Shown here: positions 1-10,884 of the stretch, in pieces | Layout: every line of letters begins with the position of its first letter | Numbering within the stretch: the stretch's first letter is position 1 | Source of the DNA: Cyanodermella asteris | Taxonomy: Eukaryota > Ascomycota > Lecanoromycetes > Ostropales > Stictidaceae | NCBI GenBank assembly: GCA_900618795.1 | Contig: UYJD01000012.1 | Location: 805,521-869,520 of the forward strand | DNA length: 64,000 bases | Reading direction: 5' to 3' | The notes under the pieces: generated by a model | The model's database searches: none | Told to the model about the DNA's origin: nothing | The model's input: the letters and a program-made list of their open reading frames with translations, nothing else | Program-made: the position numbers and the translations under genes

Positions 1-1049
1 CTGGGGCAAGCGCGGTGCATGGCGAGTACGGTCAACCTCCATGTTGCGCGAATTGAAGGCGATGTTCCAGCTTGAAAGTGCCTGAAAACCATCCCTCTGG
101 AGTCGAGCGCGCAAAAGAGTTCGAAGCTCAAAAGTTACTCGATATGTGGAAGTCTGACACGTCAGTAGAAAAACAATTCCTGTTTTGCGAATCGTCATGC
201 TTGTTATGGGCTTCTAACCTACAGTCGTCATACCACGTGACTGTCTGGCAAAGATTCTGGATTTTAAAGCCATATATTTTTGACCGGAGTTTCACTCCTA
301 ATGGCTCCGACCGAGGCTGATAAAATCATGGAATTCGATTCGATAATCTCCGCTCGGACTGACTGCTCCCACGGTCCGCAACGCTATGCGGTTCTGTAAT
401 TTGACTCCAGACTATGTGATCCAAGTCCCGCGCCCTGGATCTCATCATGACTGGACTCGGCTCGGCATCCTCAGAGCTTACCTCCATGCAATGTCGTGAA
501 GAGTGAAAAAGTCGGACCAACATGTAGACTACCATGAATCACTCGAACATTCTGGCTGAGACACGTGACAACCGAGCCATCACGTCAAGCTGATGTGGCG
601 ACAGGTGCAATGATCCGTAGGACAGTCAGGCAGCCACTCGTCTTGATGCAGTCAGTCGCCTGGTATCTGTAAGCGCCGCAACCGATATGTTCAATTTGAG
701 CGTCTTGTTGAGCAACAGTGTCGTTTGGTCCAATTGCAGCCACTTCATATCAATGTGCTGTGAAATGTCGACAGAACTGGGACTGGGGCAGCCAAGCGAA
801 GCGAGAATCATTAGTCATCAACCAGTCTCACGTGACGCTCTCTTTCTCGGCTTTATTTTTGCGTGTCGATGTCACGACAATGAAGCAGACAGCATCTCAA
901 TCGAATACTACCAAGATAAAAGTGAACAGGAACTCGGTTGCGGCAGTTCCTCATATACAGTATAAACTTAACCCAATATAAACGCCAAAACAATGTCAGA
1001 TTGGTGAGAGGTCTCCAATACCTGGTTACGTCAACCACTCGGGGTTCAC
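1..1049. other. Intergenic, no supported gene
   Basis: Only short overlapping open frames occur here, none with recognisable motifs, low-complexity bias or convincing splice structure. I see no RNA gene or repeat. Confidence 0.5.
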
Positions 1050-1685
1050 TCATGGCAGACAACAAGCTCGGTACGGCTTGACCATCTGCGTATAACACGC
1101 CAACTGATTTTCCAGGTCCAACAGCTGGCGATTTCGCCGGTAAACCATCTGTGCCTCCAGATCAAGCTGTTTCCGTTTCTGCTGCAAAGTCTCGATTTCA
1201 GTCGAGACAGTGTTCTTGAGCGCAACTGCCTCTTGTGCGCAGCGCGCTATCGTGATCTCGAGCTGACCGACAAAGGCACTCATCATGGCACAGCTATTGT
1301 ATTGGGCGTTTCCTGGAAATGCGAATCCTTGTGTGTTGATGAACGATTGGCTGGCGTCCGGATACGTGGCATCGAGAGACCCCGAAGTCTGATCCATCGT
1401 TCCTTGATCTGGCATGTTGGTCTGGTAGAAATCGAATTCCATGTTCGTCCACGGGTTATTTTGAGAGCGTTGAATGGAGTATGGGTTGTTGGACTGTTGC
1501 ATCGGCATGAAGGAACCACCGTATTTCGGCGTGGAGTCTGTGCTGGCTCCCAATCCTTCAGGGACACAAAAGGCCCCAGCAGCTGTTTGATAGCTCTCGG
1601 ATTGAGCCTCGATCCCTCGGGATTCGACATGCAGAGCTGAAACGGCTGGTGAGCTTCGAGGGTTTGAGATGGCTTGCGGCTTCAT
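1050..1685 (-). CDS. Hypothetical protein with C-terminal coiled coil
   Basis: I do not recognise this 211-residue single-exon frame. The N-terminal two thirds is rich in Gln, Asn, Ser, Pro and Met and looks disordered. The C-terminal third (about residues 135-200) is a charged, heptad-like helix running from VGQLEITIARC through LQQKRKQLDLEAQMVYRRN, consistent with a coiled coil, and it ends in a Cys-containing tail. The start ATG sits in a fungal-like context (CAACATGAAG) and a pyrimidine-rich leader precedes it. The layout loosely recalls short transcription-factor-like proteins, but there is no basic region, so no function is assigned. Confidence 0.45.
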   Translation of the reverse strand: MKPQAISNPRSSPAVSALHVESRGIEAQSESYQTAAGAFCVPEGLGASTDSTPKYGGSFMPMQQSNNPYSIQRSQNNPWTNMEFDFYQTNMPDQGTMDQTSGSLDATYPDASQSFINTQGFAFPGNAQYNSCAMMSAFVGQLEITIARCAQEAVALKNTVSTEIETLQQKRKQLDLEAQMVYRRNRQLLDLENQLACYTQMVKPYRACCLP

Positions 1686-2370
1686 GTTGACTTGTCGATA
1701 TGTGCCAATCGTGGAGGTGAAGTTGGGATTCGCGTATGTTTGAGGGAGAGAACGGTGCTGACAATACTATATACATACCCCGGAACCTTCGCCGATGGCA
1801 GCAAATGGATGGCTGCTAGTCAACCTCGTCGCCACGTCTCTCTTGGTGGACACTTGTCGATTCTCCGACAAGGCGTACTCTACCTATGATGCAGCAACGC
1901 CTCGGAAATCGTCGTGTTTTTGGACCACCATGGCCAATTGTCTATCTTTGGCCCTGAAACTTCGTCCGCTTGGTGAGCTGTCCGCGGCAGTCTCGGCAAC
2001 ACCCGTTCTCAGAGCACGATCTGTTGGCTTGGGAGCCATGCATTGAGATTGTGTAAGGCACAATCTCAATCAATGTTGGCCACGGGTCATTACAATTGTT
2101 GGTACGGATCGAGGCGCAGGATATTATCACACGGGATTGGCTCTGGACTGCCGGGGTCAACGTCGGCACTGGTTGGGCGAGGCTGAAACTGCCCCTGTCT
2201 GGATCATCGTGGTAGGTCTTTGTGTCAGGGACAAGCGCGTGACCGAGCCAATTTGCTCGCATGTCGTCTACAAATATGAGGTCTCCGCCGTGTCTCATCT
2301 CGAGAAGCAGTCCCTCCTCATCTCTCACACTCACACTTGCGATCAGATTTTGACGCATACGGAAACCACT
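1686..2370. other. Divergent intergenic region
   Basis: This lies between the coiled-coil ORF on the minus strand and the 469-residue ORF on the plus strand. A frame opens upstream at 2137, but its first 78 codons look like leader sequence. Nothing else is recognisable. Confidence 0.4.
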
Positions 2371-3780
2371 ATGCTATACAGCATCTTTCAGCAGTGTCTT
2401 GGCACTCGAAACAAGGTCAAGCCCGCGATGGGGCCTAGAAGAACAAGGGAGCTGCGTGGACAGCTCTTTGACGACAACAACTGCCAAATACCAGGACCAG
2501 AATTGGACCGGGCAATCTTGTTCTCCTTGCCTCCCCGGCAATATCTCACACGCATCGCCTCAGCCTTCAGCCAGGAAATAGAATGGTTGAAGGATGTTCC
2601 CAACGCCACGCCGGAAAGGGTTCCAAGATCCAGCTATCATGATCAATCTGAATATCCCTCAATCGCTGTTTGCGGCCAGAATTTCCGCGAGGTTGATCGC
2701 CTGCTTGTGAGCTTTGAGCGACTTTATCACATCGTCCGAGGCGATCATGACGCATTCATTCGCGGTCAGCAAGATCGACCACTCCCTCTCAAGGCTTTTG
2801 ATCAATATCGCCGACAGTTCCTTGACGATGTTGGCGACTCCAACGGCCTTTGGCTGCTTGTGAATTTGCTCGCTATTAGCGATCTTGGCAAGACTTGGGA
2901 AATCCAGCGGAGGCTTTCAGCAGCTGACCGCCCTTTAGGCGACCACGACGCCATTTTGTTTGACTTTGTCAAGGTCTGCGGCCTCGAGGTTCTAACAGCC
3001 TTTGGAATTGATGAGTGCGACACAATCTTTCGGGTCCTGCAGTTGTCCAGCGTCTTCAACATGAGCCAACTAGTTCAAGGGGAGAACGTTCCCGGACACC
3101 TACAAGCGGTCAAGGAAGTGCTACAAAATGATCGAAGAGCACTGAAACTCGAGATCTTGAAAAGTGATCTCGATGTCATGGGTGCAACAGGGAGACTCTC
3201 CGGATGTTTCTGGAAAGAAGATTTGCAACGGATGCACGCTGCCGCAAAACGCAGCATGGAGGCTGCGTTGCACGGCGTTGATCTCGATGACGCTTACCAG
3301 GAGGTTTTGAAGGAGCGCCTCAGTATCATATTCCACGGCGCTTGGGCTCGGATGTTCGACTTATCATGCCCTGTGGACTACGCTTTTGCAAGGCTACTGT
3401 GTCTTGGGCGTGTCGATAACGCCAACCGAGCCGACGAGTATTACAGCGCCTTCGACAGGCTTGACGAGAGGGACGACGGCGAGTCTGTAGGATCCGATCA
3501 GATTTGTCTGGCTAGCATCGAGGAACGGCTCGTTGACGGTTTGACGCTAAAGGGATTGGGCGGAGACCAGAAAATCGTTCTTTATTACGGGCCGGCAGTG
3601 TTCGCAAATCTACCCAATTTCGAGCACACTGAAATGAGAGTCAAGGCCTTGGTGGCGGTCTTGAGACATCTAGCAAGAGGTCTATCGGAAGCTCAAACGT
3701 CTGTCGCAGCCGACGTGCAGATCAAGCTCAAATCCGCAGCCGAGCTTGTCAAGACTCGGAATTTTTTTGAGAGCCCTTAA
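2371..3780 (+). CDS. Hypothetical fungal protein, 469 residues
   Basis: This is a single-exon frame. I chose the ATG at 2371 over the in-frame ATG at 2137 because the intervening residues are low-quality and 2371 begins the more protein-like sequence. The product is soluble and mostly helical with many charged residues; I see no signal peptide, membrane segment or known motif. A helical core spans residues about 70-330 and an acidic stretch (DRLDERDDGES) lies near residue 365. Composition is even, which supports a true protein. The family is not recognised. Confidence 0.6.
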   Translation: MLYSIFQQCLGTRNKVKPAMGPRRTRELRGQLFDDNNCQIPGPELDRAILFSLPPRQYLTRIASAFSQEIEWLKDVPNATPERVPRSSYHDQSEYPSIAVCGQNFREVDRLLVSFERLYHIVRGDHDAFIRGQQDRPLPLKAFDQYRRQFLDDVGDSNGLWLLVNLLAISDLGKTWEIQRRLSAADRPLGDHDAILFDFVKVCGLEVLTAFGIDECDTIFRVLQLSSVFNMSQLVQGENVPGHLQAVKEVLQNDRRALKLEILKSDLDVMGATGRLSGCFWKEDLQRMHAAAKRSMEAALHGVDLDDAYQEVLKERLSIIFHGAWARMFDLSCPVDYAFARLLCLGRVDNANRADEYYSAFDRLDERDDGESVGSDQICLASIEERLVDGLTLKGLGGDQKIVLYYGPAVFANLPNFEHTEMRVKALVAVLRHLARGLSEAQTSVAADVQIKLKSAAELVKTRNFFESP

Positions 3781-4832
3781 CACTGGATGCTTTACACCCG
3801 TCAGTTGGCTACTTTCCAGAGCGGTAATACCCGTACGCTTGAACGATGCAGCCAGATCAGATACACTTGGCGTGGGGTGCTGTGCTGAACCTTCCATGGC
3901 CTTCGACGGCGCGCAGAATCTAGCGAAGCGCAAAACGAGTCACAAAACAGCTATATCTATCACTGTAAATAAAATGGCTGCTTTGCAAGACAATAATAAT
4001 ACTCCAATTGAGCTCGACCCTGTAGTGTCCGGAGACTGAGTCACTGATCTTTGTAGACGCCGAACTCAGACGCTTTCATCATGTCTACATAGCTTCGGGA
4101 CTCTACATAGCGTCGGGAGATTTGTGGTGCACATGTGCCAATCGAATGGTGTTGCGCGGCGCCCGACGATAGACGTAGTGATTCGCTGAATAACCAGGCA
4201 GCCGGCGTCAACACAGACTTGCCAATTGGCTCCAACGATTGCACAAGCAGTCACTATGCATGTCGGCTGGACTCAAGATATTGAACGAAAATTAATAATG
4301 ACCAGTGTTTATAGACTGTAGCCGTGCCTACCAGTTCTCCGGCCGCTGGTGGGGCTTCATTATGGGCAGTGCGATCGGCGCCATGACGAAAGCTGCGTAA
4401 AGATTCATCGACAGATATGTAAAGAAGATGTTGTTCTGAAAAGTCTCAGGGCCATGGTTTCGACAGACAAAGAGGCGTTTCAAGCAAGAACGAAGGCTTT
4501 AGTGAAGTCGTCAGTCTGTCCAAAAAGGCTCTCGTGACATGGCGACCTGTAATGCAGACTGTCAGTCCCAATCGCCGCAGCCTACGCATGGCAATGAAAT
4601 TCCGTAAAAGCTCAATATCTCCACATTTCAAGGGGGCGGCGTGAAGCCTGGCTCGCCCTCGGAAACCACTAAGGCTGAGACCAAACCAAACAAACCTCAA
4701 CACAGGTGAAGCTGCGAGAGCATAAATCTGTGGATAAATCGTGATCCGAAGCTACAGGGATGTAACAGATGATTGGCTAGTTCGCATTTTATGCCGCCGA
4801 CTTCATTCTCGTATTCGAGTACGATTCCCTCC
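3781..4832. other. Intergenic with a fragment resembling the DUF3435 3' end
   Basis: No gene is supported. Two short stretches (about 4195-4232 and 4338-4376) resemble, in the same order, a contiguous stretch at about 8355-8430 near the 3' end of the DUF3435 gene. They are separated here by about 105 extra bases. In the left piece the differences are all transitions. It may be a decayed duplicate. Confidence 0.35.
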
Positions 4833-6039
4833 TCAATCCGGCAGCTGCCTCCCAACTCCATACCGTACTTGAAACTGCTTTGTTGATGCCGGGGGAGCTG
4901 GATCCTCTTCAAAGACACGATCGCGGGACGTGACCTGTTGGTAGCTAGCGTCCGACATCTGTCCCAGCACCTGGATCGAGCGAGCGCCTGCTTTGACTTT
5001 CTTCGCGTGTATCAATTGGCCGACTGTAGATATGAGTGTCTGCAAGCCGTCGTCGTCGACCGAGACTTCTTCATAGACGTTGGTCCTGCTTCGCTCTGTT
5101 TCCTCAGATGCCTCTTTGCAGATCGCAACACTATTTTCCAGGCATTCACGCTCTTCTCGCATTTCTTCGGTGAATCTGATGGTGGCCTCATCGCCGGAAG
5201 GCACAATGCTTTGACGCTGAAGATCCCGTATTCGTTCTTCCAGATTAACCCTGCAGTTTTCGAGATGACTAGCAGCAAACAACCAGCCAGCAAACGGCCC
5301 AGTCGGTGAGCCAGTGATAGACAAGTTCGCTTTGATATGCTGAGCATGAGCGGAAGCGCTGATGCAGATCTGAAGACACTTTTCAAGACTGCCTCTTTCT
5401 TCCTGCACAACTTGTAAACTTGGTACCGCATTGTGGTGGGAGTTGTGGGCGGCTAGTTGCTCGAGCCTACTGTCCACGCTCTTAAGTCTTGATTGTAAAT
5501 CGCAGGTTGTGTCGGCTATCAATTGCTTGAATTCGTCAAGGGCGTCTCTGCTGATGCTGAGGCTTTGCCTGTTAAATTCGGTGAGTTTCATCGCCAGGGT
5601 TCCGGAGGGTTGCTAGCATAACTTACAGATTGATAGCACCGAGGCTAATTTGAATAGTCGATTTGTACCCTGCAATCGCGTCTTTGAAGCCATGAACATC
5701 TGAACCAAGGTATTTGAGCTTTACCCAATCCTGGATCGGCTTTTTCCTACCATCGGTAGAACGAAAGTTGGACAGGACCGTGGTATTGAACTCCTGGCAA
5801 GCATTACCGCACCGGGTGAGTGGAGAGATCAAGATAGAAAAGTCCGATCTCCGGCTCTCAATTGCGGTTTGCAAGGATTCGAGAACCGTGATTAGGACGC
5901 CAGTCTCGTCTCTAATCTCCCGAATGATCCGAGGGGCTTCCTTGATTTCCCGGATCGTTCTCAGTAGCACTGATGCTGCGCTCAACCCAGTTGCTACGAG
6001 CGTGATGATCCCAGAAGCTGCACTGATAGGATCTGCCAT
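4833..6039 (-). CDS. Helo-like STAND N-terminal domain protein, truncated NLR-like
   Basis: I read two exons, 6039-5627 and 5568-4833, joined across a 58-base intron with donor GTAAGT and acceptor AACAG; the frame is kept (CT|G CAA) and the product is 382 residues. The N-terminus, MADPISAASGIITLVATGL followed by a helical LRTIREIKEAPRIIREIRDE stretch, is typical of the fungal Helo-like N-terminal domain. In STAND/NLR proteins this domain is the death-inducing effector end. The rest is charged helix (about residues 140-330). I see no P-loop, NACHT or repeat domain, so this is either a stand-alone Helo-like protein or the head of a broken NLR. It lies about 2.2 kb beyond the DUF3435 gene's 3' end, on the same strand. 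Confidence 0.7.
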
Positions 6040-7111
6040 AGTGGATTGACTTATGCCTGATAACGGGAGGTCACTATTTCTTCTCAGTCACCATAGGGTC
6101 AGCCTGCTGGCGAAACTTGGCAGCCCACAGCCGCCAAGGCGACGATCACCCAGAGAGCGTTGGCACAACGACCAAAATAACATGAACCCACCACGTACTA
6201 CACACCGACACCGAAAACTGCTAAGTTCCAGCCAGTCCTTCCCCGGTTCACTTCTCCTAGTAATGTGAATTGGCGAGAAGAAGTGTAGCTGTCTTATTCT
6301 CGAGGTACTGCGACCGCTTCTGCGCGGGATTGACGCAAAGTCCACGATTTGCCATTCCACCCGTCTCCTACAATCCAGGCGTCTCCTAGAATCCACCCGC
6401 CTCCTAGAATCCACCCGTCTCCTGGAATCCACCCGTCTCCTGGAATCCACCCGTCTCCTGGAATCCACCCGTCTCCTAGAATCCACCCGTCTCCTAGAAT
6501 CCACCCGTCTCCTAGGATCCATCCCTGTTTTGCGCTCTGATTGGTATTGCGCTTCGACTCGTTTTGCGCGTTGGATTCTGCGCGATCTGGTTGCATTGTT
6601 CGATCTTCTTTTCCAGTTTACAGCGCAAGCTGCAGTCCGCTCATGAAGGTGCGAATTCAACCGGGATTTTTGCTCGAATTCGCACCTTAATCTTGCGCGC
6701 AGTATTACCGGTTGTCGCTGGCTTTCGTTGGACAAAGGGTAGCCCTGCGGGGAATCCAGCAGGTAGCGGACGGAAACGGCAAAGACACGGAGACTCGAAT
6801 TTTGGTGGGCGGAGCTGGTGATTTGGCGATTGTGATCACTGCAGCCACGGTGCATACAGACAAACTTCAGCTGGATCCGATGAACTACAATGCAAATGAA
6901 GCAAACTCCATGGTTGAATTGGCACGTATCACTTTCCTCATTGATGTGGTCGCCAGCATCATCCTCCCCCAGAGTCAGCTTTGTTTGCACCTATCAGCAT
7001 CTTGAGCGTCGAATATGCCTGTCTATCTTGAACTTGACGACCTCTACCCTCTGCAAAAGCCTCGTCAGTGAAAAAGGCCGCGCCATCTACCGTCAGATAA
7101 CCATAGGTGAA
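6040..7111. other. Intergenic containing a minisatellite
   Basis: This holds the 18-base array at 6363-6524 and a short inverted sequence around 6645-6690 (gaattc with gtgcgaat/attcgcac arms). Long open frames on both strands are artefacts of the stop-free array. Confidence 0.5.
6363..6524. repeat. 18-base tandem repeat, nine copies
   Basis: Nine head-to-tail copies of GTCTCCTRGAATCCACCC run without interruption. The inner copies differ mainly at one A/G position and the first and last copies are more diverged. Because 18 is a multiple of three and the unit has no stop, several frames stay open and read as pseudo-repeats such as GDGWIL on the minus strand and HPSPRI on the plus strand. I regard this as non-coding. 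Confidence 0.95.
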
Positions 7112-8264
7112 TTAAAGTTCATGCCGGGGCTGATATAGGTAACACGCATCGCCGTCCCATGGGTCTACAACAAGTTCTGAAAGCCCTGTGTTCAAATCTG
7201 CCAATTCAGTGAAGAATATTTCCCAAGTCATGACGGAATGGCTCCTACTAGGGGCGACACAGTTGAGATGCAAAGACCGCAATGAGGCCTTGTGTTGTCC
7301 GATGAAGGTGATTAACTCTGGACAGATGAAGCATTTGAGAAAGCTCGAGCGACCGGAGTTCACGCATGGTCAGGCTCGCAGGGATTGGCAGAGGTATGTG
7401 ATTGAGATCGGAAATGTCGTCGTCATCGTCGTCGTACACGTTGTAGTTCTTTCCCAAGCCCATGGGACCATCTGGAGCACATTCCAGCCGGAGGCGTCGT
7501 AGGTCGTGAGTGCGCCTGAAGAAGAGACGTCCAAGGTCGCGAAGAAAGTATGAGTAACCTGTACATACCATGGCGGGTCCATCCTCTCCATGTGCACTGA
7601 AGACTGTAAGATCAATGTCATGAAGACCGGCAAGGAAGCTTTTGAACTTCGGTGTTTCGAAGGTGGACACGAATTTTGGCATGAGAGTCGGCACCTCAAG
7701 AGCCCTGATACTTTCATTGTCGGCGACTGCGTCTCAGACAGAAGCCATCAGAGCCCGAGAGCTATACTTCGACTCCGCCTGCAGCGTACCGCCAACGTCA
7801 TCATCGATAGTTTCGAAGAACTCGTCGAAGTGGTGGACCGACCAGTATTCCAGCTCAATTCGGATGACCAGCTTGGAAGCTCGAGGTGTGTGGGAACCAC
7901 CCAGCAGGCTCTTAGTAGCTGCTAAGAGGGTTCTGTATGTCTCATCGTCACTGTCTGACTCGTCTTCTTCGTCTGTCGGCAACAATCCAGACATTGGTGG
8001 ATGTACGCAGCCTTCGTGGATGTCCGCTCGAATGCCGCAAGAAAAGACCAGCTTTCTCACGAGATCGCCATGGTCTTGGACGGCCTTGAGAGCGACGCTT
8101 GCTGAGTCCTGGTCATTTCCAAAAGCCACGGTCTTGCAAACCACGGGAGCCAAGCAGGAGCGGTAAAGTCTAGAGCAGCTGCTCCAGTTGACAACGTCGC
8201 CAAGGGGAAGGCAGTTAGCAACGAGCAGGATCAATTCATGCGGGAAATCGGACAGATTTGGCAT
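7112..8264 (-). CDS. F-box protein, probably frameshifted
   Basis: The N-terminus MPNLSDFPHELILLVANCL is an F-box motif; such proteins link substrates to SCF ubiquitin ligases. An acidic stretch follows (DEEDESDSDDE), then leucine-rich segments. An in-frame TGA at 7734-7736 is removed if a 63-base intron is spliced from 7789 (GTACGC) to 7727 (CGCAG); the join reads DDDVG-V-ADNES. Near 7330-7363 the best frame shifts by one base (LRSLELSQMLHLS to PELITFIGQHKASL) with no intron signal. That suggests an indel or a decaying gene. The proposed ATG lies inside the last frame of the DUF3435 gene, so the boundary between the two is uncertain. Confidence 0.6.
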
Positions 8265-10884
8265 CCTGGAATTCTTGGTAAGGAGAAAGGACAAAAGTCG
8301 CGGATGGTGCTTTTTACTTGGCGCAGAGGTAGGCTGAAGAACGGCCGCCAGAGCGACCGGCGCCAGCACAGACTTGCTGATTGGCTCTTCGGCCGCTGCT
8401 GGCGCTTCATAATAGGGGCCCTGATCCCAAGATTTTGGCCGTGGATTCGGACGGCATGGCTGGCAAAATGCTCAGGGGTGTTCAAGATCGTCCCGCAACT
8501 GGGGACGGGACATGTTGAGCCTGAGACGAAGCTTCTCAGGTGGACTGCGTAGTGCTTTCTCAGGCCGTCTGGTCGTTTCATTGTATGATGGCAGCCTCTC
8601 CTCTTGACACAGTACAAACAAGTCAGCGGAGTGATGAGCGCCTGAATTTCCGACTGGGTCAGAGGGGTTGGCGGCGCGAGGGCTTTTGTGGGCGGAACGT
8701 CTTTTGTCGCGATCTGCCCATCCGTAAGCCTGTTCCTTCCCCCGGTGCGTCGAGTTTTGCTTGGTCTCTGGGCAGCTGACATTTCAGCGTCAGATTGTTT
8801 GCCATTTGGGGCATTTCGCGACCTTTTCAATACCCGGACTTCGCTATTGTCGTTAGACCCAGATATTTTGTCCGGAGGCGTCCCGACTCCATCCTCAACC
8901 CCCTCCGGTTCACCCAAGCCGGCCAGCGTGGCCATAGTCTGGACCAGGTCGGCGAAGCTGGCGGCGTTCTCGGAGGGACGGAAGAGATTCTCGGCAAGCC
9001 AGGCCCGCTCCGGCAGGGCGTGGCGGATATGTGGGATCGGTATGCTGCTGTGTTCAATGCCCTGCAACGCGCGGATGGCCAGGTCCAGATCGGCTGTTCT
9101 GTGGAAAGATTGAAGTGCAAGATCGAGAGCCTCACGGCAAGCCTTAGTCTTGAGGTTGGATAGCTGTTTGCGCTTCAGCCCGTACTCATCGCCAGCTTCG
9201 GTCCCTTGTGCCTTCACAATGGTGCCGTAGCGCCCTTTCAACTCCGCACTGAGGAGATCAAGTTCGGCTTGGGCTGACGCAATGGCCGGCTGCCGACACA
9301 CATCAGCTTTCTGCTCGGGTGTGAGTCGTTTCGGAAGGTTCGGGTCGTACCGCAAGCAAAGCTTTCCTGCCTCCTTGAACAGCTCCGATCGAGGAGTCTC
9401 TCCGAGGAAGACGGCTTGGACGTCGACGACCACTGTCGTCGAAAGATAGTGCTTCAGGAAGGTCTCAGACCTGGCGTGGCCCATTATCTGGTTGCGTTGC
9501 TGATCGCTGACGCCTTGGTGAGCCAGCTGCGTGCCGACTTCGCGCCGGAAGGCATACGGGCTGAAAGGAAACTCGAAACCGACTCGCTTGCCTAGCTTGG
9601 TGAACCAGCCATTAAGCGTGCCAGCTTTGAGCGCCTTCGTGGGATGAATGACCTTCCCCTCCATCGTATCTTGGTGGCCACGGAAGATCGGTGTATTGAG
9701 TATGTCGTCTCGCAGACTGATTTTGACCTCGTCCCGGCCCTCAGGTGGAACGATCGCGTGCAGCTTCCCTGGCCCAAAACCCTCAGCCATCATCAGCGGG
9801 TGGAAAGCATCATCGGCAAATGCCAGCGCTAGAAAATGTGCTACAGGGCAGAGGGCCGGGCACTCGGAGTTCTCCCACAGTGTGAGGGTCTTTCTGCGAT
9901 ACGAAACATCGGGTCAGTATTTGGACACGTAGTTGCGACGAGCCCCACGTCGTAACATGCAGCAGACTTACGGAATCTCGCGGTTCCGGGCTCCCTTCAT
10001 GAGGAGAAGAGTCACTTCCAGGACGATCAGCGGCTGGCCTTGGGCCGGTTTGATCAGCTTGACCTTGACATCCTTGTAGAGTAACGCCTCGTTGCTGCCT
10101 CGGTAGGCGCCGCTCTCGACGATCGCGCCCGGCCGAGAGCCTGTATATGCGAGGAAGAGGAGGAGGGTCGCAAACTGGAGCCGATCGCGGGCACAAGGAT
10201 AGCGATGCGTGTCCAGGTTCCAGAGGTGGTACAGAACACCGTAGAGGGCTGAGGCGCCGATCAGAGGTTTGATCTTCCTGCCGGGTATCAGATCGTACTC
10301 CTCACGGAGATCGGTACGGACAAACTAGAGCACAGACTCGTCAGCTTTGGGAGGGCTAGACAGATCAGAGGACGAGAAGAGGGTCTGAGAATCTTACAAC
10401 TCCAACCTGCCTGCTCAAAACAGAGTCGATTGCGTGGCCTACCTTCCAAAGGTAGACCATCTTCAAGTGACCCCACATGGCCTCGAACGCGGTGATCCTG
10501 CGGCACCTCGGATGGCTGGCGCCGTACCATCTGGTGAAAATGGCGAACTCGTTGAACGTAGCCTCCTGTATCATTTCCTGCGGATCGCGATCCGGGTCCA
10601 TGTCGTAGCAGAACCTGGATACGATCAGCAGCCGGCATCGGGACGGATCGGTCAAAAATCCCGGGAGCCAAACGCGACCGCTGGCCATCATCGACTCACC
10701 TCACCCACACACGCCACACCCTTTCGCGGGCATCGACCGACGCCCCTGTGTGTTCCCTGTCTGGAGCCTTCACATCCTTTGCTTGCATGCCCTGCCTGAA
10801 CTTTTGAAGCAGACTCTGATCGAGCGAGGATCCTTTGTGCTCCGAAATCGCAACCTGGGCCGAGGACAAGTCGAGTTTGGCCAT
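8231..10884 (-). CDS. DUF3435 tyrosine recombinase with C-terminal zinc fingers (Starship captain-like)
   Basis: I read four exons: 10884-10700, 10614-10398, 10324-9972 and 9893-8231. Introns are 85, 73 and 78 bases with donors GTGAGT, GTAAGA and GTAAGT and AG acceptors. All frames join and the product is 805 residues. Tyrosine-recombinase residues are in place: Arg198 in AYTGSRPGAIV, Arg368/369 in YAFRREVG, His391 in QIMGHAR and Tyr401 in FLKHYLS. A helical linker follows, then a bipartite basic stretch and two C2H2-like fingers at about 677-736 (CLYC...KHYAVH and CPVPSC...HAVRIH). DUF3435 enzymes drive Starship giant transposons and are related to Crypton recombinases. In Starships the captain sits at one end and reads inward, so cargo here would lie toward position 1. 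The last about 60 residues are poorly conserved-looking and overlap the F-box start, so the true stop may be earlier. Confidence 0.85.

Noticed and set aside
2137-2370. 78-codon N-terminal extension of the 469-residue ORF
   Set aside because: Its residues look like translated leader; the ATG at 2371 starts better protein-like sequence.
6088-6990. 300-codon minus-strand frame with a repetitive RRVDSR tract
   Set aside because: It is produced by the stop-free 18-base array; all frames through the array are open and the flanks lack protein-like composition.
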